A DNA stretch of 64,000 nucleotides from an uncultured Lachnospiraceae bacterium (lineage in GTDB: Bacteria; Bacillota; Clostridia; Lachnospirales; Lachnospiraceae): positions 28,789-92,788 of the forward strand of contig CAJUDE010000028.1 of assembly GCA_910585295.1 (NCBI GenBank). The letters are read 5' to 3'. Each line of letters opens with the position of its first letter. Position 1 is the stretch's first letter. Positions 16,540 through 25,140 of this stretch are shown here, piece after piece. Both the position numbers and the translations under genes were made by a program. The notes beneath the pieces were generated by a model, which did no database searches, was not told where the DNA came from, and was given only the letters and a program-made list of their open reading frames with translations.

Positions 16540-17586
16540 ATGATGGAAATAGTTTCATTTGGGAAGAACAGCAGAGGAGAAGAGACGTCTTTGTACCAGT
16601 TGGAGAATCGGAACCATATGGTGGCGAAGGTATCTGACCATGGGGCAACGTTGGTGTCTGTGCTGGTGCCAGACAAAGAGGGCAATGTAAAGGATGTGGT
16701 GCTGGGGTATGATAACGCTTCAGATTATGAGGCAAGCACCTGCTATTTTGGGGCGACTGTTGGGCGGAATGGGAACCGTATTGAACATGCGCAGTTTAAA
16801 ATAGACGGGAAATCGTATAAAATTGCTGCAAACCAGGGCGAGAATAACCTCCACAGTGGGCCAAATGGCTTTGAACGGGCGTTATGGAAGGTAAAGTCAC
16901 AGACTAAAAACTGCATTACATTTTCCCATTTGAGCCTGGAAGAGGAACAAGGGTTTCCAGGGAACCTTGAGGTAGAGGTTACTTATACCCTGACAGACGA
17001 CAATGCCGTGGAGATCTTTTATAAAGGGAAAGCGGATAAGACGACCGTTATGAACTTTACCAACCATTCTTATTTTAACCTGGGCGGTCATGGAAGCGGC
17101 TCCGTGGCAGGGCAGGAACTGCAGATTTTGGCAGACGGCTACAATCCGGTGAAAGATTCAAAATCTATCCCTACCGGGGAAGTTGCCCCAGTAGAAGGGA
17201 CCCCCATGGACTTTAGGGAAATGAAGCCGATTGGAAGAGATATTGAAGCGGAGTTTGAGCAGTTGAAATTTACAGGGGGATATGACCACAATTACGTGCT
17301 TAGCGATAAAGCGGGGGAAATGAAGGTAATGGCAAGGGCATATTGTAAGGAAACGGGCATCGCCTTGGAAGCTTCCACTGACTGCTGCGGGGTCCAACTC
17401 TATGCAGGGAACTTTATTGGCAGCCAGACGGGGAAAGCAGGGGCATCTTATTGTGATAGGTGTGGGTTCTGCTTAGAAACCCAGTTCTACCCCAATGCGG
17501 TGAACCAGGAGAATTTCCCATCCCCAGTTGTGAAGGCAGGGGAGACGTTTACGACCAAGACAAGCTACCGTTTTTATATAAAATAG
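16540..17586 (+). CDS. galM: Aldose 1-epimerase
   Basis: Interconverts alpha and beta anomers of galactose/glucose before the Leloir pathway. 348 aa, with the family landmarks: GATVGRNGNRIEHAQF, NNLHSGPNGFERALW (substrate His), FTNHSYFNLGGHG (catalytic His) and CLETQFYPNAVNQENFPSP (catalytic Glu). AGAGGAGG precedes the start; ATG 16543 is an equal alternative. It lies in a run hemerythrin-galM-MATE with short gaps. Confidence 0.95.
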   Translation: MMEIVSFGKNSRGEETSLYQLENRNHMVAKVSDHGATLVSVLVPDKEGNVKDVVLGYDNASDYEASTCYFGATVGRNGNRIEHAQFKIDGKSYKIAANQGENNLHSGPNGFERALWKVKSQTKNCITFSHLSLEEEQGFPGNLEVEVTYTLTDDNAVEIFYKGKADKTTVMNFTNHSYFNLGGHGSGSVAGQELQILADGYNPVKDSKSIPTGEVAPVEGTPMDFREMKPIGRDIEAEFEQLKFTGGYDHNYVLSDKAGEMKVMARAYCKETGIALEASTDCCGVQLYAGNFIGSQTGKAGASYCDRCGFCLETQFYPNAVNQENFPSPVVKAGETFTTKTSYRFYIK

Positions 17587-17599
17587 GGAGCTGGTTGGA

Positions 17600-19003
17600 A
17601 TGGAGGAAAAACAATTGACGGAGGCAGAGGAGCAAGGGGGAGAGAAAGGGCAGAGGCTGTCCGATGATTTTACCCAAGGGAATATTGCTGGGAAATTAAT
17701 AAAGTTTATGGTGCCGATTTTAGGGGCGTTAGTGTTACAGGCAATGTATGGAGCGGTAGACCTTTTGGTGGTAGGGCAATTTGGAACCAGCGCAGGCATT
17801 TCAGCCGTTGCGACAGGGAGCAATATTATCAATCTTGTGACTTTTGTGGTGGCAGGCCTGACCATGGGGGTTACCGTCTTAATTAGCCGTTACTTGGGGG
17901 AGCGGTCCCCAGAGAAAATAGGAAAAGTGATTGGCGGGGCGATTGCGTTCTTTTTCTTGCTTACCATATGTTTGATGGCTCTTTTGCTGGTGTTTGCGCC
18001 AGAACTGGCAAGGTGGCTGAATGCGCCTAAGGAAGCGTATGGCTTAACAGTGTCTTATGTGAGGATATGCGGGGCGGGGCTGGTATTTGTAGTTGCCTAT
18101 AATGTTATCAGCGGCATTTTCCGGGGGCTTGGCAACTCAAGGCTTCCATTGATCTTTGTCTCAGTGGCATGCGTGGTGAATATTTTGGGTGACCTGCTGT
18201 TTGTGGCAGCGTTCCAAATGGACGTGGCGGGCGCCGCCCTTGCTACAATCCTGGCGCAATTGGTCAGCGTGGTAATCTCGCTGGTTATTATTAAAAACCA
18301 GCCGCTCCCATTTTCTGTGACAAAACAGGATATTGGCTTCCATCCTGAAATAAAGGCATTTTTAAAGCTTGGGTTCCCTATCGCGCTCCAGGATATGCTG
18401 GTGAATATTTCATTTTTAATCCTTTGCGCCATTGTGAACGGCATTGGGCTGGAGGCTTCTTCCGGGTATGGGATTGCCCAGAAAGTCACGGCATTTGTTA
18501 TGCTAATCCCGTCTTCCCTGATGCAGTCCATGTCGGCGTTTGTGGCGCAGAATGTAGGGGCGGGGAAAGAAGGGCGCGCAAAGAAGGCGATGGGGACGGG
18601 CATGTTAATTGGCGTGTGTATCGGGGCCTTTATTTTTGCCTTCAGTTTCTTTTGGGGCGATTTGCCCTCCGCCTTGTTTACTTCTGACCCAGGGTATATT
18701 GTAAGGTCGGCGGAATACTTAAAAGGGTTTAGCCCAGAGGCAGTGCTGACTTGCCTGGTGTTCAGCTACATTGGTTATTTTAACGGGCATGGGAAGACCA
18801 TGCCTGTTATGGTCCAGGGAATTACGTCCTCGTTTTTGATACGCGTGCCGTTGTCGTATTTGTTCAGCATACAGCCAGGGGCAAATCTTGTCACAATTGG
18901 GCTTGCAGTGCCGATCACTTCGATTTATGGGATTCTATTTTTTACGGTTTGTTATATTTCCTACCAAAAGAAAATGAAGCTAGGGGTACAGCCAACCATG
19001 TAA
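17600..19003 (+). CDS. MATE family efflux transporter
   Basis: A 467-aa polytopic membrane protein with about 12 membrane segments and an N-terminal hydrophilic tail of about 30 residues rich in Glu/Gln. The repeat structure of MATE pumps is visible: GNIAGKLIKFMVPILGALVL and, in the second half, KAFLKLGFPIALQDMLVN. It probably exports drugs or metabolites using a Na+ or H+ gradient. Substrate unknown. It starts 13 bases after galM, so it is probably co-transcribed with it. Confidence 0.92.
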   Translation: MEEKQLTEAEEQGGEKGQRLSDDFTQGNIAGKLIKFMVPILGALVLQAMYGAVDLLVVGQFGTSAGISAVATGSNIINLVTFVVAGLTMGVTVLISRYLGERSPEKIGKVIGGAIAFFFLLTICLMALLLVFAPELARWLNAPKEAYGLTVSYVRICGAGLVFVVAYNVISGIFRGLGNSRLPLIFVSVACVVNILGDLLFVAAFQMDVAGAALATILAQLVSVVISLVIIKNQPLPFSVTKQDIGFHPEIKAFLKLGFPIALQDMLVNISFLILCAIVNGIGLEASSGYGIAQKVTAFVMLIPSSLMQSMSAFVAQNVGAGKEGRAKKAMGTGMLIGVCIGAFIFAFSFFWGDLPSALFTSDPGYIVRSAEYLKGFSPEAVLTCLVFSYIGYFNGHGKTMPVMVQGITSSFLIRVPLSYLFSIQPGANLVTIGLAVPITSIYGILFFTVCYISYQKKMKLGVQPTM

Positions 19004-19014
19004 TAGGTAAAAAA

Positions 19015-19112
19015 GGGGCTGTTGCAAAATAGCTGTTACATAAAGATATGGTATTCAAGACTTTGTAATCTTTGCCATATATTATATATAAGCTACATTT
19101 TGCAACAGCCCC
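19015..19112. mobile_element. MITE-like element with 20-bp terminal inverted repeats
   Basis: GGGGCTGTTGCAAAATAGCT at 19015-19034 is mirrored by AGCT(AC)ATTTTGCAACAGCCCC at 19091-19112. The whole element is 98 bp and encodes nothing. The ends resemble transposase recognition ends of the GGxxCTGTTGCAAA type. It sits between convergent genes and its RNA would fold as a hairpin, so it may also terminate transcription. No clear target duplication is visible. Confidence 0.65.
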
Positions 19113-19163
19113 TGCGTCTGTCTGGGGCTTGGGTAGCAATATCACATACATGCTGCCCTAAAG

Positions 19164-20504
19164 TTATTTATTGCTATTTCTCCAGATATGCATTTTTTCT
19201 GCTTCTTTGATTAATTCTTCCCGAAAATCTGGGTGTGCCACAGAAATAATTGCTTCGCATTTCTGCCAGGTGGACAGCCCTTTCAGGTTTACTTTCCCGT
19301 ATTCTGTCACAAGGTAGTGGATGTTTGCACGGGTGTCTGTGACAACGGAGCCTGGGTGCAGGGTCGGGAGGATTCTGGATTTTAACTCCCCGTCCTTGGT
19401 CTTGAAGGTGGAGGAACAGCAGATAAAGCTTTTCCCGCCATTGGAAAGGTATGCGCCCAGCACAAAGTCAAGCTGCCCGCCTGCGCCGCTGATATGTTTA
19501 ATGCCGGAAGATTCAGAGCTTACCTGCCCAAATAAGTCGATATCTACAGCGTTGTTGATGGACATAAAGTTATCCAGTGCAGAAATGGAGCGGATATCGT
19601 TGGTGTAGCTTACTGGGGCGCTTAACAGTTCAGGGTTGTCGTCCAGATAATCATACATTTTCTTTGTCCCTGCGCCAAAAGCATAGGCCTGGCGGAAACG
19701 GTCTATATTTTTCTTAGAGCCGTTGATTTTCCCAGCTTTTGCAATGTCAACAAAAGCGTCCACATACATTTCCGTATGGACTCCAAGGTCTTTTAAGTCG
19801 GATTCTGCGATGAGGGAGCCAACTGCGTTAGGCATGCCGCCAATCCCTAATTGTAAGCAAGCGCCATTGGGGATTTCTTCAACAATTAACTTGGCAACTG
19901 CTTTGTCCACCTCTGTGGCAGGGCCGCCAGCCCCAAGTTCCCCGATAGGCGGGTTCTCGCCTTCAACAATAAAATCTACGTCGGAGATATGCACACCATT
20001 TTCAAAGCCGCCCAGGCAGCGCGGCATATTTTCATTTACTTCCACAATGACCTTTGCGGATGTCTCGCAGACAGCCGCCAAATGGGAAGCATTTGGGCCG
20101 AAGTTAAAGAAACCATGTTTATCCATGGGGGCAACCTGGAACATTGCCACATGATTCGGGGTAGGGGATTCTCTGTAATACCGCGGCAGTTCAGAATAAC
20201 GGATGGGGGCATAATATGCGCAGCCACGGTTAATTAATTTACGTTCTATCCCAGACATATGCCAGGAGTTCCAGGTGAAATGCTCCCCGGCATCTTCACG
20301 GTCAAAAATTGCCAGTGGTTTTAAAAGAATGCCGCCACGAAGGTTAATGTTATCCAACTCATCGGTACGTTCTGCCAGCGCACGGTCCAACAGGTCTGGT
20401 GTGCCGTTGCACCACCCATAATCTACCCAATCCCCAGATTCGATGATTTTTACAGCTTCTTTTGCAGTTACAAGCTTCTGCTTATATTCCTGTGTGTAAT
20501 CCAT
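19164..20504 (-). CDS. but: Butyryl-CoA:acetate CoA-transferase
   Basis: Transfers CoA from butyryl-CoA to acetate, releasing butyrate; the last step of butyrate formation in many gut Lachnospiraceae. 446 aa, normal length. It starts MDYTQEYKQKLVTAKEAVKI like the Roseburia and Eubacterium enzymes. The active-site Glu lies in FGQVSSESSGIKHISGAGGQ, followed by the family-typical LDFVLGAYLSNGGKSFICC. The related 4-hydroxybutyrate CoA-transferases share the fold but differ in this segment. Preceded by its own promoter and an AGGGAGG site; monocistronic. Confidence 0.92.
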   Translation of the reverse strand: MDYTQEYKQKLVTAKEAVKIIESGDWVDYGWCNGTPDLLDRALAERTDELDNINLRGGILLKPLAIFDREDAGEHFTWNSWHMSGIERKLINRGCAYYAPIRYSELPRYYRESPTPNHVAMFQVAPMDKHGFFNFGPNASHLAAVCETSAKVIVEVNENMPRCLGGFENGVHISDVDFIVEGENPPIGELGAGGPATEVDKAVAKLIVEEIPNGACLQLGIGGMPNAVGSLIAESDLKDLGVHTEMYVDAFVDIAKAGKINGSKKNIDRFRQAYAFGAGTKKMYDYLDDNPELLSAPVSYTNDIRSISALDNFMSINNAVDIDLFGQVSSESSGIKHISGAGGQLDFVLGAYLSNGGKSFICCSSTFKTKDGELKSRILPTLHPGSVVTDTRANIHYLVTEYGKVNLKGLSTWQKCEAIISVAHPDFREELIKEAEKMHIWRNSNK

Positions 20505-20558
20505 GGTTAAAACCTCCCTGAGATAAAAATGATATTGTTAAATATGTAACATAGTTTC

Positions 20559-20587
20559 ATATTAGCATCTTTCCTGTTAAGGGTCAA
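20559..20587 (-). promoter_or_regulatory. Probable but promoter
   Basis: On the minus strand, TTGACC (20587-20582), 17-bp spacer, TAATAT (20564-20559), about 55 bases before the start codon. Confidence 0.6.
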
Positions 20588-20732
20588 TGGTTTCCTATTG
20601 TTAAGATGGATAAGTTGTGCATTAATTTACAAACAAAAATATAATAGTAGAAGTATTTTTTGTTTTGTATTATAATAATGTGCAGAGGACTGTTATAGAA
20701 TGATTTATTTCAAGAAAAAGGAGGAGGCAGTT

Positions 20733-21413
20733 ATGCGATATCAGGTAATTGGGGATACCATGCCGGCAGTAGAAGTTATTTTTGATAAGGCAGGGGAAAC
20801 AATGTACACACAATCTGGAGGGATGGCATGGATGTCCGAAGGCGTATCCATGGATTCCAATATGCGAGGGGGGCTTGGGAAAAGCATTGGCAGGATGTTT
20901 TCCGGGGAGTCTTTATTTATGGCGACCTATAAGGCGGAGCGGCCAGGGGCTATGATTGCGTTTGCCTCCACGGTTGCAGGGGAAGTGCTTTCAGTCGATA
21001 TAGGGGCAAGCGGTGGGATGATTTGCCAAAAAGGCGCGTTCCTCTGCGCGGAAGAGACCGTGAATTTAAGCGTGGCGCTTACTAAGAAAATGTCGGCAGG
21101 ATTCTTCGGCGGTGAAGGGTTTATCTTGCAGGATATTTCTGGAAGCGGCATGGTGTTCCTTGAAATTGACGGGAATAAGGTGGAAAAGCAGCTTGCGCCT
21201 GGGGAAGTGATTAAAGTGGACACTGGAAATGTGGTTGCTTTTGAAAAGTCAGTGAAGTATGAAGTGGAGACAGTGAAAGGGCTGAAAAATATCTTCTTTG
21301 GCGGCGAGGGCTTGTTCCTAACTAGGCTGACAGGGCCGGGGAGGGTTATCCTGCAGACCCAGAACTTTAATGAGTTTGCTGGGAGGATTGCCCGTATGAT
21401 CCCAGGGAAATAA
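20733..21413 (+). CDS. TIGR00266/AIM24 family protein
   Basis: A 226-aa beta-rich soluble protein of unknown function. AAAAGGAGGAGG precedes ATG 20733; the sequence then reads MRYQVIGDTMPAVEVIFDKA, the standard start of this family. Gly-rich repeats such as GGEGFILQDISGSG and GGEGLFLTRLTGPG show the internal duplication of the fold. Single gene, upstream of the tRNA cluster. Confidence 0.9.
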   Translation: MRYQVIGDTMPAVEVIFDKAGETMYTQSGGMAWMSEGVSMDSNMRGGLGKSIGRMFSGESLFMATYKAERPGAMIAFASTVAGEVLSVDIGASGGMICQKGAFLCAEETVNLSVALTKKMSAGFFGGEGFILQDISGSGMVFLEIDGNKVEKQLAPGEVIKVDTGNVVAFEKSVKYEVETVKGLKNIFFGGEGLFLTRLTGPGRVILQTQNFNEFAGRIARMIPGK

Positions 21414-21571
21414 AGGGACGCCTATTACATACAACGGCCTGGATGGCGCTGGCGCGCCGTCTGGGCTGGCTGTTTGCCCCCTGTGGGCATTTGGGCTGGG
21501 TGGAATATTTGCCGGGCTGCCTTGCAAGGGGGGATGCGGCATGGAAAAGTATAAAAAAATAAAAAAAGGTA

Positions 21572-21600
21572 TTGACAATTTACCAATTAGCGGGTAGAAT
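21572..21600 (+). promoter_or_regulatory. tRNA operon promoter
   Basis: TTGACA (21572-21577), 17-bp spacer, TAGAAT (21595-21600), 24 bases before the first tRNA: a near-consensus sigma-A promoter suited to a stable RNA operon. Confidence 0.8.
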
Positions 21601-21624
21601 AATATCGTTGCTGAAAAACAGCGA

Positions 21625-21697
<73 letters not shown>

Positions 21698-21720
21698 TTC
21701 CTGTTGACAATTGGGTCAAT

Positions 21721-21791
21721 GCGGGTGTAGTTCAATGGTAGAACACTAGCCTTCCAAGCTAGACACGTGGGTTCGATTCCCATCACCCGCT
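21721..21791 (+). tRNA. tRNA-Gly(TCC)
   Basis: A 71-base cloverleaf with acceptor stem GCGGGTG/CACCCGC, anticodon loop CTTCCAA (anticodon TCC) and T arm GGGTTCGATTCCC. CCA is not encoded. Confidence 0.97.
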
Positions 21792-21794
21792 TCT

Positions 21795-21867
21795 GCGATA
21801 GTGGCGTAGTTGGTAACGCGCGACCTTGCCAAGGTCGAGACCGCGGGTTCGAGTCCCGTCTATCGCT
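21795..21867 (+). tRNA. tRNA-Gly(GCC)
   Basis: A 73-base cloverleaf with acceptor stem GCGATAG/CTATCGC, anticodon loop TTGCCAA (anticodon GCC) and T arm GGGTTCGAGTCCC. It follows the Gly(TCC) gene after three bases. The pair covers the Gly codons GGA/GGG and GGC/GGU. Confidence 0.97.
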
Positions 21868-21876
21868 CTAATAATG

Positions 21877-21910
21877 AACAGCCGTAAGCATTTTGCTTAC
21901 GGCTGTTTTT
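21877..21910 (+). terminator. Terminator of tRNA operon
   Basis: AACAGCCGTAAGC-ATTT-GCTTACGGCTGTTTTT: a 13-bp perfect stem with a T run, directly after the last tRNA and before the convergent LacI gene. Confidence 0.93.
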
Positions 21911-21935
21911 GTGTTTGTTGTTGGTGGCAAAGGCC

Positions 21936-23024
21936 CTAGTGCAGTGGCTTTTTTTGCTTTCCAGAGGATTTACGCACAATCAATTGAGGCTCATATTCTA
22001 ACCGCACTACATAATTTCGTTCCAATCCCTGCTTTTTTTGCTGGTTTTTGCGGTAAATCATATTTACTGCCTCCCTGCCTTTTTGCATGGCGGCATGGTC
22101 CACCGTGGTCAAAGAAATCTGCGGCATGGCGCAAAGGGGGATATTGTCAAACCCACAAACGGAAAAATCGTTAGGGATGCGGTACCCTCTGTCACAAAGC
22201 GCCGCCATAATCCCAAAGGCAACCATATCGTTATTTCCAATAAAGGCGGTAGACTTTGTGCCATCCGCCAAGGCTTTTAGCGTTTGGGCATAGCCGTTTT
22301 GGTATTCTGCATTTTCCCGGGGATACTGGCCAAAGGCAGACTGGCTTGGATAGCGCACCTCAAGCTGGCTCTCTGGGACCCCATAATTGCAGAAGCTGTT
22401 CTTTACGCCGTTTAGGCGGTTGACGCGGCTGATTTCCCTAGAACGGATAGGCGTGGAAATATAGGTAATCCTGGTATGCCCTAAGGAGAGCAGGTGTTCC
22501 CCAATTAGGTAGCCTGGTTTTTTGCTGTCTAACTCCACAGAGTCAAAATGGCAGGACGGCGGCTTGTCCCCCACAGAAATCACAGGCACGGTTTTAGACA
22601 ATGCATCAAGTTCCCGAAACTGGCTTAAGGGATACAGTGACACCAGGCCTGCCAGGCGGGTCTTGTTCAGCAGTTCCAGGTAAATCCCTTCATTTGCGCC
22701 ATCCCTGTTTGTGGTGGCCGTCAATACGGTATATCCATAATTTCGGGCATATTCTGTGATGGAATGTATCATCATGGAATAATAGCCGTTTGTGGCCATT
22801 GGGCATAAAATTACGATTGTTTTTTCCAATGCCCGGTCACGGTTCTTTTCTGAGGCCGTTGGCTTGGTATAGCCCATGGCTTCTGCGGCTTCCTTCACAC
22901 GTTTTATGGTTTCTGGCGTAAAAGACACCCCTGTGCGCCCGCTTAGCACCATAGATACGGTAGACTGGGAAATGCCCAGTTCCTCAGCAATATCCCTGGT
23001 GGTGACTTTGTTTCGTTTTCCCAT
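21936..23024 (-). CDS. LacI-family transcriptional regulator
   Basis: A 362-aa sugar-responsive repressor. The start at 23024 (MGKRNKVTTRD) follows GAGGTG; HTH residues are TTRDIAEELGISQSTVSMVL and the hinge helix ends with EAAEAMGYTK. The periplasmic-binding-like domain follows (ILCPMATNGYYSMMIHSI; DKPPSCHFDSVELD; AFIGNNDMVAFGIMAAL). Divergent from the glycerol-3-phosphate dehydrogenase-like gene across 414 bp holding a promoter for each, so it may control that gene and itself. Effector unknown. Confidence 0.9.
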   Translation of the reverse strand: MGKRNKVTTRDIAEELGISQSTVSMVLSGRTGVSFTPETIKRVKEAAEAMGYTKPTASEKNRDRALEKTIVILCPMATNGYYSMMIHSITEYARNYGYTVLTATTNRDGANEGIYLELLNKTRLAGLVSLYPLSQFRELDALSKTVPVISVGDKPPSCHFDSVELDSKKPGYLIGEHLLSLGHTRITYISTPIRSREISRVNRLNGVKNSFCNYGVPESQLEVRYPSQSAFGQYPRENAEYQNGYAQTLKALADGTKSTAFIGNNDMVAFGIMAALCDRGYRIPNDFSVCGFDNIPLCAMPQISLTTVDHAAMQKGREAVNMIYRKNQQKKQGLERNYVVRLEYEPQLIVRKSSGKQKKPLH

Positions 23025-23127
23025 TTTGCACCTCAATTATTATTCGCCTATCTATTGATTTTCAGATAATTTCGATTTATTTTTATGAATGCCGTTCTGT
23101 TACTCAAATATGTTTTTGATTACTGAT

Positions 23128-23156
23128 ATTATAACTTTGATTGATATTTTTTTCAA
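23128..23156 (-). promoter_or_regulatory. Probable promoter of the LacI-family gene
   Basis: On the minus strand, TTGAAA (23156-23151), 17-bp spacer, TATAAT (23133-23128). About 105 bases before the start. Confidence 0.6.
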
Positions 23157-23353
23157 GTGGGGGAAAATGCGCTGGCTTGTAGATAAACAGGCAAACCTGC
23201 TTGCCTGTTGCGTTAGGCTTACAGCTCCCGGCGGCGGCTGCATGGCTGGAAATTTGCGTTTTTGCTTGCATTTTTCCAGGAGGGGGCGTTAATCATTCGG
23301 GAATAATTAACAATAAACCACTAAAAACGCCGTGTTTTAAGGGTTTTTGCCCT

Positions 23354-23382
23354 TTGACAAGATGCGTTTGCTGTGCTTTAAT
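23354..23382 (+). promoter_or_regulatory. Probable promoter of the G3P dehydrogenase-like gene
   Basis: TTGACA (23354-23359), 17-bp spacer, TTTAAT (23377-23382), about 57 bases before the start. The rest of the 23037-23438 gap is partly GC-rich with no coding signal. Confidence 0.65.
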
Positions 23383-23438
23383 GGTCTCATCAAAACAACA
23401 GGTTCCACGATTCAAACAATTTTACAGGAGGATGTAAT

Positions 23439-24494
23439 ATGGGCGTTATTACTTTTATTTGTGCAGGTCAGATGAATTCAGCTATCACATTTCCAGCTTT
23501 TGAAAATGGGCATGAGGTCCGTTTGGTTGGGTCCCCTCTGGACCGTGACATTATTGAGGGGTTGCGGAAAGATAATTTCCACATAACTTTAAAACGGACG
23601 CTTCATGATGGGGTTAAATATTATCATATTGAGGAGCTTGCTGAGGCTTTGGAGGGGGCAGATTTAATTTTGGGAGGCGTCAGCAGCTTTGGGCTGGACT
23701 GGTTCTGTGATGAAATCCTTCCAATTATCCCGGAAGATGTGCCGCTCCTTACAGTTACCAAGGGGATGGTTGACTTAGAAGACGGGACTTTAGTGCCTTA
23801 CCCAGTAATTTTTGCCGAACGTCAGCCAAAGGGCAAAAATATTAACTTTAACGCCATTGGCGGCCCATGCACCAGCTATGAGCTGGCAGACCACGACGAC
23901 AGCCATGTGGCATTTTGTGGGAAAGATGTGGAGACATTGAAAAAAATCCGCTCCCTTCTGCAGACAGATTACTACCATATCAGCCTTTCTACTGACATCA
24001 CTGGCGTGGAATGCGCGGTTGCAATGAAAAATGCATATGCCCTTGGCGTTACGCTGGCTGTGGGGCTTTCTGAGAAGATGGAAGGGAAAGTCGGCGTTCA
24101 GCATTATAATTCCCAGGCGGCGCTCTTTGGGCAAAGCGTAAAAGAAATGACCCGCCTGTTAGCTTTGATTGGAGGGAAGCCAGAAAATATTGTCCATGGC
24201 GCCGGGGATTTGTATGTCACCGTATTTGGCGGCAGGACCCGTAAAATCGGCACCCTTCTTGGCCGCGGGCTTTCTTTTAAGGAAGCTATGGAGGAACTGC
24301 AGGGCGTGACTTTGGAATCTATTGTAATCGCTACAAGGACAGCCAGGGCGGTACGCAAATTGGCGGAAAGGGGCGTTGTTTCCCTGAGCGATTATCCTTT
24401 GCTGATGCATGTGGATGCGATTATCAACGAGGGGGCGAGCGTGGATATCCCATGGAAAGAGTTTACCTGGGATGATTTTGGCAGTGTGAATTAG
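23439..24494 (+). CDS. Glycerol-3-phosphate dehydrogenase-like oxidoreductase
   Basis: A 351-aa protein with the two-domain layout of NAD(P)-dependent glycerol-3-phosphate dehydrogenase (GpsA). The nucleotide-binding loop is CAGQMNSAITFPAFENGHEV, not the canonical GxGxxG, so cofactor binding may differ. Middle and C-terminal segments fit the family: TVTKGMVD, GVECAVAMKNAYALGVTLAVG (catalytic Lys in the position of K-N) and GAGDLYVTVFGGRTRKIG. ACAGGAGG precedes the start. Being divergent from a LacI regulator and with an unusual loop, it may act on another polyol or sugar phosphate; this is inference. Confidence 0.8.
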   Translation: MGVITFICAGQMNSAITFPAFENGHEVRLVGSPLDRDIIEGLRKDNFHITLKRTLHDGVKYYHIEELAEALEGADLILGGVSSFGLDWFCDEILPIIPEDVPLLTVTKGMVDLEDGTLVPYPVIFAERQPKGKNINFNAIGGPCTSYELADHDDSHVAFCGKDVETLKKIRSLLQTDYYHISLSTDITGVECAVAMKNAYALGVTLAVGLSEKMEGKVGVQHYNSQAALFGQSVKEMTRLLALIGGKPENIVHGAGDLYVTVFGGRTRKIGTLLGRGLSFKEAMEELQGVTLESIVIATRTARAVRKLAERGVVSLSDYPLLMHVDAIINEGASVDIPWKEFTWDDFGSVN

Positions 24495-24518
24495 ATAAGA
24501 TAGTTTAATAAGGCGTAC

Positions 24519-24559
24519 GCCGTCCAATGGTTCCTTTTGGGCCATTGGGCGGCTTTTTT
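24519..24559 (+). terminator. Terminator
   Basis: GCCGTCCAATGG at 24519-24530 pairs with CCATTGGGCGGC at 24542-24553, then TTTTTT. Ends transcription of the dehydrogenase-like gene. Confidence 0.88.
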
Positions 24560-24563
24560 CTTT

Positions 24564-24887
24564 TATAGGATTAGGGTGTCAAAAGGTGGTTTTTAAAATT
24601 TCTATCGTCAATTTGCACAATCATGCAGAAAGATTATTCCGATTGTTCCCTGCCCTAAGAATTTCTAAGTGTTCTGAGCTGCTTATTGAAAATTGACGCA
24701 ACCGGCTTATATTCGCCCTCCATGGCTCAGCATAAGCCTTCCCCAAACATCATGTTTGGGAATTGCTGAGAGCCGTCAGACCACTAAGAAATATCTAATA
24801 GCGGAACAAGTCACAATCCCTTCTACATAATTGTGCAAATTGCCAGTTTAAGTTTTTTATCCCATCTTTTGACGCCCTAATCCTATA
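24564..24887. repeat. 324-bp foldback (MITE-like) element
   Basis: Ends TATAGGATTAGGG(T/C)GTCAAAAG(G/A)TGG are inverted at 24564-24589 and 24862-24887. The similarity goes on inward: CAATTTGCACAAT near 24609 is matched by ATTGTGCAAATTG near 24831, and ATTTCTAAGTG by CACTAAGAAAT. The centre is the perfect palindrome CCAAACATCATGTTTGG near 24753. No protein is encoded. It resembles a non-autonomous foldback transposon or a long structured RNA. Confidence 0.75.
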
Positions 24888-24897
24888 AGATAAAAAA

Positions 24898-24988
24898 AAT
24901 ATGCGCAGCTCGCGGAGAGGGGATTTATTGCTACGCAATCCGCTCGCGCGCGGAGAATGCGCTGTGCGCATTCTGTATCTTATAGGAA
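24898..24988. repeat. GC-rich hairpin repeat
   Basis: ATGCGCAGCTCGCGGAG ... CTCGCGCGCGGAG ... AATGCGCTGTGCGCATT: interleaved palindromes, ending TATCTTATAGG, which echoes the end of the foldback element. Possibly a REP-type unit. No gene is present between 24495 and 25140. Confidence 0.5.
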
Positions 24989-25140
24989 AGGCCACAAATT
25001 TTTTGATATCCTTTGGTTTCTATATTTTACTTTTATAGGAAATATGTTAAAATATCGCATATCAGCATTAAAATAACAATATGTATTTCTTCTAGGGAAG
25101 GCCGAAGGATTGGAATAAGTAGGGAGGAGGTATTTGGGTT

